This document shows, piece after piece, positions 46,850 through 58,799 of a DNA stretch of 64,000 nt. The notes below the pieces were generated by a model, which saw only the letters and a list, made by a program, of their open reading frames with translations, searched no databases and was not told where the DNA came from. The translations under genes were made by a program, and so were the position numbers. Every line of letters begins with the position of its first letter. The first letter of the stretch is position 1. This DNA is from Nymphaea colorata. Its lineage: Eukaryota; Streptophyta; Magnoliopsida; Nymphaeales; Nymphaeaceae. The stretch lies in NCBI RefSeq assembly GCF_008831285.2, contig NW_022204508.1, positions 1-64,000 on the forward strand. The letters run 5' to 3'.

Positions 46850-49361
46850 ATGGCTGCTCATCTTGCCTCCCTTTCCACTCCTTTCGTTACTTCCCCGAAG
46901 CTTGCCCCTAATACCAAGGCTCGGTTCAAGCCATGGAGCACCACCCTTGTGAGATGTGAGCCTAGGGCTGAGGTAGGTCTGCTGCTCAGTGGAGGCCTTC
47001 CATATACCAGCCAAGTACATGGAACTATGACTTCATCCAGTCCATTACCAGCGCAACATCAGTAATTTTCTATACCTCTGATCTGACACTATTATTTTGT
47101 TTATTTTGGTATTATGATGTGATCCTAATTCAAAGACATGAAAATGAGAGCAGATCGAAACACAAAGGACCATAGTTGAAGAATTGGGAAGAGAAGTCCG
47201 ACAACTTATAACATCAACAACTGAGCAAGTGGCTCAGTTGGAGCTCCTCGATTCACTGGAATGTTTAGGTGTAGCCTATCACTTTGAGAGTGAGGTCAGG
47301 TGATCACTAGATGCCATATGCATGAGGACTAGAGGATTTGAGGACCTCTACGCTTCTTCACTTTGCTTTAGCATTCTGAGGCAACATGGCTATAATGTTT
47401 CTGCAGGTATACATATATAGTATATAAACATGCGTTATTTCCAAAATATTGACTCAATAATTAGTTTTTAATCTAGACTGTCCATTGCAATTGTGTTAAT
47501 TGACACTAACCATTAAAGTTTCTTTTTACATTTCGTAGAGTTGTTTAGTAGATTTAGGGAACAGTCTGGCCGGTTTTCTGAGAGTCTTCGTGAGGATGTG
47601 AGACGGTTGCTGAGCCTCTACGAAGCATCACAACTAGCCTGTCAAGGAGAAACTGTGTTAGAAGAAGCTACGGCCTTCTCTTCAGAGCATCTTAGAGCAA
47701 GGATAAGCCTCATGGACCAGAGGATGTCTCGACAGGTGCGGCATGCTCTGCAGGTTCCTCTCCACAGAAGGGTTCGCAGGGTCAAGGCCCGATAGTATAT
47801 TGAGACATTCGAGAGGACGGACCGCAGAAGCCAAGTGCTGCATGAGTTCGCTAGGCTAGACTTCAACATGGTGCAGACAATCCACCAAAGAGAGTTCAGG
47901 GAGTTATCCGGGTACAATTCATTCTTGCACTTTTGCCTAAATAACTTGGTTAATAGTTGATAATAATGCCGCAACTAATGTCATTCTATGTATATATGTA
48001 TATCAGTAATGAATATCATGTATGTTACATTGTTGCTGGTCTGCATCATTGGGTCCACTAATAATCAACCATGAGTCCTTTGTTTTGGGTGTTTGCAGGT
48101 GGTGGAGGGATTTGGGCTTGGGCGAGCACATTAGCTGCGCCAGAGATAGGCTGGTGGAGAGCTACTTCATGGCGGTGGTTAAGATGTATGAGCCACAATT
48201 CTCACAGTACAGGATGCAACTCGCCAGGGTCTCCTGCTTGATGGCCACCGTTGAGGACATCTTCGGCGAGCATCAGTTTGTTGAGGAGCTCGAACGCTTT
48301 GTGCAAGTAGTTGAGAGGTAAAGGTTGATTATGGTTGGTAAATTAGAGGTAGCAACTCTGTCTCTAGTTTCTGCTTCACATCGTTAGGAGCCAATGTGGG
48401 TGCTGTATATTGTATACACGCAGGTGGGATCTTCAAGCGGCAGAGCAGCTGCCACAGTCACCGAGGGTCTTCTATGCGGCTGTCTACAACACGACCAACC
48501 AGATCAGCTACACTGTTCTTAGGAGGCATGGCCGTGAAATCACTTCACACATGAGGAGAGCGGTATGACACTTTCTCTATCAAATCCTTCTTCTACTCTT
48601 CACATCATCACATTAGTATATTAGCGTCACTTTCTAATTAACTTGCTCTCTTCTACTCTTGGGCAGTGGGTGGGTGTGTGCAGAGATTACTTGGTTGAAG
48701 CAAGGTAGAACCGTGCCCGACGGACACCAAGGCTAGACGAATATTTGAGCAACATCCGGGCAGCCATGACCGGCCCTATTCTCCGTCCTGTCTACTTCTT
48801 CCTCTCCCAAAACATTGAGGAACAAACAATCCAGCAGCTGCAGTCTGAGTCCAACATCATCAACTTGTCATCGATGATAGTTCGTCTCTCGTCTGGCCTC
48901 CAGAGATCCAGGGTTAGTTTAGTGTATTTTCTGCTGGTTAACTAGTATTAGCTTCTGAGTTGAAAATGTTCTTATTCTGTTTTTCTGTTTTGATTGGCTG
49001 TTGATCTTCTCTTTATATGTTGAACACTTGATCGAAGGTGGGATTCGGGAGAGGGAACCTGCCTAGATCGGTCCAGAATTATGTAAACGAGGCAAGGGTA
49101 GCGGAGGAGCTAGCACGGCAGCACATAAGGAACTTGCTAAGGGATGCATGGAGGAAGCTGAACAGGGAGCTGCTCTCTGCTCAGCAGCAGCAGCAACAGC
49201 AGCAACAGACCACCTTCTCTCGTTCCTTCATGAATGTGGCTCTCAACATTGCGAGGGTCTCCCAGTGCATGTATGACTATGAAGATGGCATTGGTGTCTT
49301 GGAGCATGAGTCCATAGACCGTATCTACTCTCTCATTGCTGAGCCCATCCAGACTGCCTAA
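46850..49361 (+). pseudogene. Plastid-type terpene synthase pseudogene, seven exons
   Basis: Class I terpene synthase (TPS-b-like) in seven exons: 46850-47061, 47154-47406, 47539-47911, 48099-48317, 48424-48562, 48667-48912, 49038-49361; all introns GT-AG; exon sizes 219, 139 and 246 are typical. Total about 588 codons, normal family length. Exon 1 has a Ser/Thr-rich transit peptide, then RRSAAQW...W (RRx8W region) in another frame (1-bp loss near 46975). Exon 2 LELLDSLECLGVAYHFE; exon 4 WWRDLGL and ARDRLVESYF. The DDxxD motif reads EDIFG (48253-48267); the NSE/DTE region reads RLSSGLQRSR, with no metal ligands. Stops: TGA 47301-47303, TAG 47793-47795 and TAG 48706-48708 (the last two where Trp is expected). 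A nine-Gln run lies at 49182-49208. Monoterpene-type synthase ancestry is inferred. Confidence 0.93.
49182..49208 (+). repeat. CAG/CAA repeat (poly-Gln) in terpene synthase exon 7
   Basis: Nine codons CAG/CAA encode polyglutamine between ELLSA and TTFSRSF. This lies in the alpha-domain loop downstream of the NSE region, where relatives have a short variable segment. Replication slippage is the likely source. Confidence 0.9.
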
Positions 49362-49451
49362 GCAACTCACCAGTGTCGCTGTTTCCCAATCTATCAACCA
49401 TGTTGGTGCCCATTAACCGAATCCTACTTATGATGCTATGTATCATCATGT

Positions 49452-49457
49452 AATAAA
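49452..49457 (+). terminator. Polyadenylation-type signal after the terpene synthase
   Basis: AATAAA lies 91 bp after the TAA stop (49359-49361), a plausible poly(A) near-upstream element. Confidence 0.45.
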
Positions 49458-49895
49458 ATGGGTACATTAATAAATTAAATTCAGTACTCTCTCTCTCTGT
49501 CACATGTATGCACACATGTATCCAGCAAGGTTATCTGAAGATCTCGCGAGAACATGATAAGGAGCGGAGGGAGAAGACGGCATTTCAGAAGTGCCGCAGC
49601 TGCTGTCGCAGGAGGTAGACCACCACGAAGCTCGCCAGACAGGGCATTCCAGGCGTGACTTTCTCTGGAGCGCGTTTTTGACTGGAGGCGATTCAGAGGT
49701 CGAGTAAGGTGGCGTTGGATTTGGGCACGTGTCTAGTATTTTTTATCGAATTTTCAGATTTTTTGAACAATCTTGTGGAGAGATACGGAATTTATAAGTG
49801 CCACAGGTTTCTAAAGGACCCTGCGACCTCCTGCAACCGAGAGACTCACCTGCGACCCAGACTGTCTTGAGCTTGGAATCCGCAGCGCCAATATC

Positions 49896-51776
49896 ATGGC
49901 CGATGCTGCTAGCTCAAGTCAAAGAGAAGAAACATTCAAGTGAGCCAAGCCACCGAGCAAAATACCCAGAAAATTACCTCTACCCCACTCAATAGTGCAA
50001 ACTATTTGAGTTGGGAGAAGGCTGCTCGCTTGGTTCTTAGTGGAAGATCAAAGACATGATATATTAACGGGAAAATCAAAGCTCCAGCCACTACTGATCC
50101 CAACTATGATGAATGGGAATCAGAGAATGACTTGGTTATGGCGTGGCTGCTCAACTCAACCATCAAAGCAAATCTGTTTACATATCAAGATACCGCGCAC
50201 GGAATATAGGATGCTCTAAAAGAAGTTCACAGTGAGCAACATAATCTTTCTCAAGTATACCAGATACAATGCGAGATTGCCAATCTCACCCTCCATGACC
50301 AAGATGTGCAGCGGTACATTGGGAGACTCAGGAGTCTACATAATGAGCTCCTCCAATATCGACGAGTGACCTCTGATCCAGTCATTTACAAACAGCGTTT
50401 TGAAGAAGATCAAATCTTCAAGGTCCTCGTTGGATTGAGTGAGGACTATGAAGCCATAAGGACTCAAATCCTGAATACTATGCTGCTGTCAAAATTCAAT
50501 GCAGTTTGTCAAATGATTCAGAGAGAGGTGTCAAGGCGAAGAGTCATGAGCGTCCCTCCTAAAATGGACTCCACATAAGACTGCCAAGAAAGAATGGTGT
50601 GCCTTTCACAATCGGGCACTAATCAAGGCATGCAAAGGTACCACTCAAACACACAGAAAAATCACAGCAAACTTAAGTGTACTCACTGCAGGAAATTGGG
50701 TCACACACGCGATCGCTGCTGGGAACTTGTGGGGCGACCAGGGAAGGAAAAGGGATCTTCTTCAATCCCAGACAAAGACGTCAACCTTGCAAACTTTGTC
50801 ACCAAAGATGACCTGGAAAAATTCTTCCAGAAATTTTCTAAAGCAAATCTAGTATCTTCCCAACCAGTGGGCGACGTCTCAGAAGGAAAGTTATGTGCCT
50901 TATTGACTGCCACTAAAAATAAATCCTGGATAGTTGATTCTGGTGCTACTGATCACATGACTAATGATCCCACAAGACTTGCCGATCTAAATAAGGATCT
51001 TCATCGTTCTGTTTTTTCTGTTGATGGGTCATCTATGGTTGTTGCTGGCATTGGAAAAACATTATTCAAGAAAAATATTAGTTCCACTTTACTTCTTCCT
51101 AAGCTTGTTGTCAAGCTTATGTCTGTTAGCAAAATCACTCAAGATTATGATTGTCTGGTTGTTTTCTCCAAGAAGGATGCAATGTTTCGGGACCCAGGCA
51201 CGAAGAAGGTGATTGCTAAGGGCCGACGCCATGGTGACCTCTACACTTTGGACACCGACAGGTTGAGTTTTTTCACCAAATCAAAATCAACTCAAAGGAC
51301 GGACAATCAAATTTGACATGATCGATCCGGACACATATATGATTGGAACCTCAGTCCCCTCATCCCTTCCCTCACCACTGATGATAATAAAGCATGTAAT
51401 GCATGCGAATTCACCAAATTCACACACCTCACCTTCCAGCCAATTCATGAAAGGTCTGAAAAAGCTTTCGATCTCATTCACTTGGATGTGTGGGGACCTG
51501 CTCCAGAGGACTGTCACGCTGGTTTTAAGTTCTATGTCTCTTTCATTGATGATACGACTCGTGTAACTTTGATTTATTTTCTCAAAAATAAGAGTGAAGT
51601 GCCAAAAATTTTGAAGAATTCTATGCCCTCATTCTCCCTCAATATGGTGCTAAGATTAAAATGCTTCGCTTTGACAATTGTGGTGAATATGTGAATGATG
51701 CATTGAAAAACTTTATGAGGAAACATGGAATACAGCCCCAATATACCTGTGCCAGGACGCCTCATCACAAATGAGC
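49896..51776 (+). mobile_element. Ty1/copia gag-protease-integrase remnant
   Basis: Gag begins MADAASSSQREE at 49896, then shifts frame near 49938 (NYLSWEKAARLVL, YDEWESENDLVMAWLLNS). Stops lie near 50058 and 50208 and at 50576-50578. A CCHC zinc knuckle (CTHCRKLGHTRDRC) lies at about 50668-50710, and aspartic protease SWIVDSGATDHM at about 50927. After TGA 51314-51316 comes the integrase: GHIYDWNLSPLIP, CNACEFTKF (zinc-binding), FDLIHLDVWGPAP (first Asp), a frameshift near 51600, RFDNCGEY (second Asp) and RTPHHK followed by a stop. RT and RNase H are missing: an L1-like block starts at 51782. No 5-prime LTR or primer binding site was recognised in 49500-49890. Confidence 0.93.
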
Positions 51777-51781
51777 TTGTA

Positions 51782-53640
51782 GGTAAATGGAACACATATG
51801 ATATTGATTTTTAATTTCGTGTCATTATGGATATAAAAGTCTTGACCAAAATTATTATACAATTTGATCTATAAACTAGTTGCTAAGTTGACGGCTGAGA
51901 GAATGAAGATTTTTTTAGCACAATTATTGGCTCAGAACAAGGGGCATCTGGTCTCTCTAGTAGATTTATTCACCAACCATGCACCTTGCACTCGAAGCGG
52001 TCAACTGCTTGGATAAGGGCATATAAAACAATTTTTTCTCCTCAAATTAGATATTCGAAAAGCCTATGGCAAAGTGAGATGGTCTTTCCCGCACTTTGGT
52101 CTTTCTTTTTTGGGATCCTGTGAAGATTGGGTGAGGAAAATTATTACTTATGCTTCTACTGCTTCCTTAGTTGTCACCTTTAAGAAGGGAGGGAACCACT
52201 TTTTGTTGCCATGGAGGCTGATGACAAGTGCACCCTCTCTCTCCAATTTTGTTTACTATCGTTGTGTTGTAGAAGTTTTATCTCAAAACCTCCAATGGCG
52301 AGTTTTATAGGGCATGAAGCCCCTAAAATGACTTTCTCAATTTAATTCTTACCTGGGGCACTTCTTCTCTGCAAATGACGTCCTTTTCTTTTTTTGGGCT
52401 GTTTTGAAAATCCACTTCTTTGTTTAAACCAAGTTTTACCTTATTTCACTTCCAAAGCGGGTTTGACTATAAATTCTTTTCATTTTTTTATTCATTTTAA
52501 TGTTCTTGAGAACACAATGGTCATTGCAAACCGATTTCATTGACAGTTGTCTAAACTTCCCCTAACTTATTTGGGTTCCATTATTTGTTGGTACTCTCAC
52601 CCCTGACTTATGTGAGAAGATTTGTAGATGGGTGGACCATCCACTTAGTTATATAAGAAGCATGTTCTGCAGCAAGTGGTGGGTTATTGGCTGAGAGCAT
52701 TTAGACTTCCACTTATTGTACTGAAGTTTGTAGATAAGAAATTGTCATTTTATTTGGGGGGATTCTCATCATACTAGGAAACGTCACTTACTTAGTTGGA
52801 AGTCTACTTGCTCCGATACAAGAAGGTGGTCTTGGCCTTCTTGACATCACCAAGTCCTTATGTGCTATTTTGATCAGACACCAATACTTGAATGGGAGCT
52901 TGTGAACACTGTAAAGCTTATTTCTCTTGGATATGGAAAAGCTGCCTTTTGGGGACGAAAAAAAGTTTGTTACTTAATTTAGCGGTGTTTGGGTTACAAT
53001 AAAGGTGAAAATTTGGTGTGAGGACTGGGGTGCTCATAATTTTGTTAACTTGAGATGAAATGGACATGAAATAAAATCAAAAGACCCTAGATACAAGGGC
53101 AAAGCCAGCAACTTTTTTTAGGAAGGGTAGAATAGTATTTGCAAAAAATATACAAGTACTAAACAATATTTTTCAAAATTTTTACATAGCCCAAATTAAT
53201 ATTTTTTTTAAAATATAAGTATCATATTTTTTCCAAAATATGAGGGGGAAGGGGTCATGGCTAGAAGTGCATAACTCTATTCAAGAAGTTATCTCATGGT
53301 GGTTCAAATGGTCTTTCAAATAAATGGGTTACAATACGCTGTGTTTATGCTTACATGTACTCTTTTGGAACATAAGGAAAGAAAGAAATTCTATTATGCA
53401 TCATGCCAATTTGATTCTGAGTGGTCTCGAATGGAGAGTCTGCAATGATTTAAAGGATATGATAGCTGGTATAAAGTGCAAACATCAAGAGGTGATCTTT
53501 CCTCCTTACTACATGGTTTCCCAGTCATCTGTATGTGGGGAAATGGTGTGCAGAAAATGGCTTTTTATAGCTGATGTATTTGCTGTCAACAATCGATTGC
53601 AATGAGGCTGTAATCCTTTTGTACAGTGAGGTTCGTTTTA
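51782..53640 (+). mobile_element. L1-like LINE fragment, copy 2
   Basis: The block starts with aaatggaacacatatgatat right after the copia relic. 52044-52300 encodes a line with LDIRKAYGKVRWSF-type RT sequence (FDKVRW motif region), HFGLSFLGSCEDWVRK and FKKGGNHFL. 53324-53605 encodes LFWNIRKERNSIMHH, the zf-RVT-type C-terminal domain (FWxIWKERN) of L1 ORF2. Stops separate the pieces. A partial MITE left half lies at about 53092-53250. The 3-prime end is probably near 53752, where a ttatattgtaataaaaatg end is repeated at 53883-53901 after about 130 bp. Confidence 0.75.
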
Positions 53641-53915
53641 TGCCTATCTTCTTTTTGGTTATTTGTAGTTTCTATCTTTGTATTTGAGGTTTATGTCTCT
53701 CTTCTTTTTTGGTTTGTTCTAGCTCAGGTATCTTGTATTTTGTTATCTGTTATATTGTAATAAAAATGTTTGGGACGCCCAAACTCGTAGCAAGGACGTT
53801 GCATTGCCAAGAAGGGCTGAACATGTGTCGAGCCCAAGCTTGTCCCTCGTGAGCTCGACTCCCTTAACTTGCTTAACTCATTTATATTGTAATAAAAATG
53901 TTCTCGTCAACTCCA

Positions 53916-53930
53916 CCCCCCCCCCCCCCC
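53916..53930. repeat. Poly-C tract
   Basis: Fifteen consecutive C residues. This is a site prone to sequencing and assembly length errors. Confidence 0.95.
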
Positions 53931-53959
53931 AATTTTCTCCCTCTCTCTCTTCACAAGGG

Positions 53960-55185
53960 CAAATTGTCAACGCGACAAATTGAAGAGAACATGTGGTGCC
54001 ATTTGTATCTTTCTAAAAGCAATTCCATTCTCTCCCCAACCTTGCGTGGCGTATGGCCGGCGAAAGAATGATACCCCATCGGATCAGATTCGAACCGAAT
54101 GTATGGCATTACCCTATTCTATATATCAGAAGTTCACATATTTAGATTTGATTTAAGATTTGAATATTAATGAAAGAAAATTTTGTGTGAATTAAATTTT
54201 TGAATTTATAGTCAAGATCGATCTGATATCTAATTTTCAACATGATCCAAGTCTGAATCCATCCTTAATTATGCAATCAAATTCGGACCATATATTTTGA
54301 CATGTGAAGGACTGGCCATCTTTCAAATTGTTTGTATATTAAATATACAAGGATATTTGTTTGAAATTGAACCTAAACACTTTTATTTTCCTTTCTAATT
54401 TAATCAGATATTAGATACATCGACATCCTTAGCTATGCCCTTAAATAAAGATAATTTGTTCTCAGAAAAGAAATAATCGAGAAGAGATTCATTGTCATTA
54501 AATACTCTTAGGGGTTGTTTAACAACATGCATGAACATTATTATGTGAGTGTTCGATGAAGGATAACACATAAATTTTAGTACTGTTTCATGAGGCCCTA
54601 ATCTTTAGAGTGGATTTATTAGACACTCATATAATATCCCTGCAAACAAATGATACCTTGACAATGCACACTAAATTATTGTAAGTTCCAGAAATATTAA
54701 GGAAAATTAACTCTTTTGGAGGCTTGGATTTTTATCAGCTCATGATTAATATAACTGGATGAAATGTCGGTGAGGGTTGTATCTTGACGTTCTCTGTTGA
54801 TTTTCTAAAAAAACATTAGTGGGTAGTAAACATTTATGGTTGTGGAAACCATCTTGTGAGGGTTCAGTTTATATTTTTATAAATACTGCTATTGCAAAAA
54901 ACATACATACATGGAATCAAATCAATCAAGCTGGTCAATTCAGTAAAATTGGCTATTTTAACAATTCAATTGATTCAACTGTGAATCGGCAAAACACTAT
55001 ATAAAATTTACCTTTTTTAAAAATGATAATACCAAAAACATATATGAACAATTAAATGTGAGTTCGTGACACTTAAGCTGAAAGGTATGAGGGGCCCTTG
55101 GGTCTTTCTAGGTAGTGTGGTTGTTAAATTGGCCCGATGGATACCAGATTCCAATGGATCTGAATCCCAGCGACATGCAAAAATA
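53960..55185. repeat. Dispersed repeat, block order Y-X
   Basis: This is related to 30600-31860, but block Y (about 53970-54500) comes before block X (about 55035-55185, with 'attccaatggatctgaatcc' at 55150). Block X is joined directly to the broken end of NLR C at 55186/55187. Confidence 0.65.
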
Positions 55186-55186
55186 A

Positions 55187-56291
55187 CCCACCACACTTCT
55201 TTACTATTCCCTCTCCAACAAATTTGATCTTATGCATCACCAAATCTTCTTCTGTTTGGCCCTCTCTTAAAACCTCCTTCACAAACAAGTACCAACTTTG
55301 GTGGAAACTAAATTCTTGTAATTCATGCATATAAAAAGCACCCATTCCCTCTAACACATATTTCTTTCTACTGGTAATCAAAATTTTGCTCCCGATTGCA
55401 CCCACCATCAATATTCCCCCTATCTCTTCCTCCCACCATTTTACTTCCCATACATCATCTAGGACCAACAAAATTTTTTCCTTTGAGAGCTCGTTCAGTA
55501 ATTGTGTGCGTAAGTCAGTCAAGGAACAATTAGTGTTTTCTGCAGAACCCTTGCACACTACCCTTAGTCAAATCCTTATGGTTTGGCCTTTCTGAAACAC
55601 AAACCCACCACCTGCGTTCCATGAACTGTTGTTCAACTTCATTAAATACCATGTTTGCAAGAGTCATTTTACCGATCCCTCCCTTTCCAACAATGGAGAT
55701 AATACAAGTAGCACCCTTCTCAGTCTTACTACAAAAGTCATTCGCCAAGAGCATTTCTACTAACACCTTTTTATCATTCTGCCTGCCTATGGGCAGTTGT
55801 ATACCTATGTGGCGGGTTGCCTCTTTGGGGTTGACATGTTCACATTGAACAGGGTACCACCCCCTTTTGGTGTTGTTTTGAGCCTATCCACCATATCCCA
55901 ATCTTTCTATATTTTATCAAGCCTTTCATTGATTTTGATACCAAGTTTATAACGAAAAGAAACTTTTTCTTAATAGGAAGAGAGCACTGTGGTCAAAGAC
56001 CACTTCCGTACCTGATCCCTCTTGCTGGCCTCAATTTTGCTTCGATATCCTTCGATGATGTCCTCGGCATCATAAAGAACATCCTTGAGCTCAAACTCTA
56101 GTTCTGTGTCGCACTCCTTGCTGGAAAAGGACTCGATCAGCATCTTTGATGGCCTTTTGGAATATTTTCAGGATCCTTTGGAGCTTCTTCAGATCGTCTT
56201 TGGCATTCAGGATGTAGTCTTTCATCTCTTTCAACAAATTGGTTGCAGTAAAAATGGCTGTTTGCACAAGAGCATCTATTACTGCTCCCAT
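55187..56291 (-). pseudogene. NLR C: 3-prime-truncated CC-NB-ARC pseudogene
   Basis: It starts at ATG 56289-56291 (MGAVIDALVQTAIF), the best preserved N-terminus in the cluster, with TNLLKEMKDYILNAK typical of the CC domain. A frameshift at about 56100 closes the frame. Further stops follow at SSY* (about 55970) and in the linker. P-loop GKGGIGKMT (Met where Thr/Ser is expected), RRWWVCVSERPNHKD, a deletion of about 18 bp after it, kinase-2 LVLDDVWEVKWW, ILITSRKK, and it ends at the KKCGG of GLPL, where it is fused to repeat block X. The ARC2 and LRR regions are absent. It is a tandem partner of NLR D. Confidence 0.92.
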
Positions 56292-57435
56292 CTCCTGCAA
56301 CGCCACTCCCAGTTTCTTGGTAGATTGAAGGGCAGAGGAAGAGAAGCAATTTTCGGAAGGATGCGAAGAACATAGGCAAAAAACTGCACATGAAATTCAA
56401 ATTGAACAGGTGGGTCCATTTGATCACCACCACCACCACATTTTCCTCTTGCGAGTGGTAGAGCGCTGAAGTAATCAAGTTACGGAAGAAATTCGGCCCT
56501 GGACGGCTCAAGAAACTCCGGCCTCAATTATGTCAGTTGTTACTCATTGGCTTCAATCCTTTCGCACTGTTTCGTCAATTTCTTACACTGTATTCTTCGT
56601 CTCTTCCAGACTAGCTACGTTCATATTGCTGCTTCTTTTCTCTCTCCAATTCATTATATTTTCTTCATTCACATTAACTTTAATTCCCATCAATCGTGTT
56701 GTGATCTGATATAATACTAGAATACATGAGAAAAATACTCATCGGCACATTTTTTATAGGTTGTGTTAAAGAAGAAATTCAATTTTGTAATTTACTTGCT
56801 CCTAAATAAATCTGGTAGAAAAATCCCCAAAGCCAAGCCTTCTACATCCCCTAGAGCTCCCCCTTTTGGACTTGCCAGATTTCTTGTTAATTTTTTATTT
56901 GATTGATTTTATAATGTAAAAATAATTTACATATATGATCCGCAATCCAAATTTATTTAGCATAAAGTTCGTATTGGACTCGGTTGCAAAAATACATATT
57001 GAATCCAAGAGCCACATCTTAATCTTTCTCATAATGTTAAGATTCGCATAAAGTAATATGAGAGAGGGAGAGAGAGAGAGACCAGAAGATGATGGCTGAA
57101 CCAAGTGGACAATTATATACATCTCAGTGCAATGTTCAAAACATTTTTTTTATATAACAAACTAACCTTTTAGATGTTATCTTAAGAGTATTTTAGTAGT
57201 TAATGGTTGAGATCGCAAGTCTGAAGCCTTTGTACCCCATCCCTAATGTCATTAATACGCACACATACACACCATACCACTTGGCTAAGGGATAAAGCCA
57301 TACCTCTCAAATTTATATTCAAAGATATTTTAAATAAACTGTGAACCTCCTAATATGTATATAATTAATACTAAATTTATAAAAATCATGTTTCGGTTCA
57401 AGTTATTTTCATGAAAAAATTGTTCTTTTCTACGA
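56292..57435 (-). repeat. Upstream region of NLR C (tandem copy of 60044-61168)
   Basis: This is collinear with 60044-61168 with about 5 percent visible differences. It contains a CT/GA microsatellite (57062-57082) and the 'aaataaatctgg.aaaaat.ccc' motif (56811) that also occurs in the NLR upstream module at 43841 and, diverged, in the inverted-repeat arm at 670. It is the presumed NLR promoter region, with no coding content. Confidence 0.8.
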
Positions 57436-57653
57436 TGTTCAAAATTTTGATGTTAAAAGAGCCATTCATTTTTAGATTATTAAAAACATTATTGACATCC
57501 AAAATATGATTAACTTAATATATATATGTGTGTGTGTGTGATTATTTCTTACCAAATTTAAAATCATGTCTATAAGTTTAGATTGCATAGAAAACTGGTC
57601 TGGTGGCCTCCAGCAGAATAGAAATTGATCATTTTCATGACGGTGGTTGGGAG

Positions 57654-58037
57654 AACAACATAGATAAAAAAGTGATAAGGCAGTTTTGTCATCTATTATT
57701 AGTTCACATATATATATATATATTGCACAAAGACCCAGCCATCCAACTAGGGGCCCACATTCTTGTTTTTTAAATAAAAAGAGAAACACTAGATGCATGC
57801 TGGACTAGGCCTGCGCATCATGGTCCCCACCATCTTAATCACAAGAACAACATAGATAAAAAAGTGATAAGGCAGTTTTGTCATCTATTATTAGTTCACA
57901 TATATATATATATATTGCACAAAGACCCAGCCATCCAACTAGGGGCCCACATTCTTGTTTTTTAAATAAAAAGAGAAACACTAGATGCATGCTGGACTAG
58001 GCCTGCGCATCATGGTCCCCACCATCTTAATCACAAG
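57654..58037. repeat. 192-bp tandem duplication spanning the NLR D breakpoint
   Basis: Unit 1 (57654-57845) and unit 2 (57846-58037) are essentially identical. Each begins aacaacatagataaaa, contains a (TA) tract, and ends with ~32 bp of NLR coding sequence (catcatggtccccacc...cacaag). The truncation of NLR D therefore happened before this duplication. Confidence 0.93.
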
Positions 58038-58799
58038 TGGCAACCCACCACACTTCTTTACTATTCCCTCTCCAACAAATTTGATCTTATGCATCACTGA
58101 ATCTTCTTCTGCTTGGCCTTCTCTTAAAACCTCCTTCAGAAACAAGTACCAACTTTGGTGGAAACTAAATTCTTGTAATTCATGCATATAAAAAGCACCC
58201 ATCCCCTCCGACACATATTTCTTTCTACTGATAATCAAAATTTTGCTCCCCATAGCACCACCATCAATGTTTCCCCTATCTCTTCCTCCCACCATTTTAT
58301 TTCCCATACATCTTCTAGGACCAACAAAATTTTTTCCTTTGAGAGCTCGTTCAGTAATTGTGTGCATAAGTCAGTCAAGGAACAATCAGTGTTTTCTCCG
58401 TAACTCTTGCACACTTCCCTTAGTATCTGCCGCACCAAATCCTTATGGTTTGGCCTTTCCGAAAGACAAACCCACCACCTGCGTTCCACGAACTGTTGTT
58501 CAACTTCATTAAATACCATGTTTGCAAGAGTCATTTTACCGATCCCTCCCTTTCCAACAATGGAGATAATAGAAGCACCACCCTTCTCAGTCTTACAACA
58601 AAAGTCATTCGATGAGAGCATTTGTACTAACACTTTTGTATCATTCTCCCTGCCTATGGGCAGTTGTACACCTATGTGATGGGTTGCCTCTTTGGAGTTG
58701 ACATGTTCACCATGAACAGGGTCCTTACCTATGTCACCAGGGTGCGGCAACCCTGGTGACGCACCCACACCCAACCCGCACCCTGTTGTTTTCATAATA

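Noticed and set aside
46850-49361. Functional terpene synthase
   Set aside because: There is a frameshift in exon 1, three in-frame stops, and both metal-binding motifs are missing. Intact splice sites alone are not enough.
53324-53605. 93-codon frame as a novel host gene
   Set aside because: LFWNIRKERN is the typical zf-RVT-domain text at the C-terminus of plant L1 ORF2, and it follows an RT fragment.
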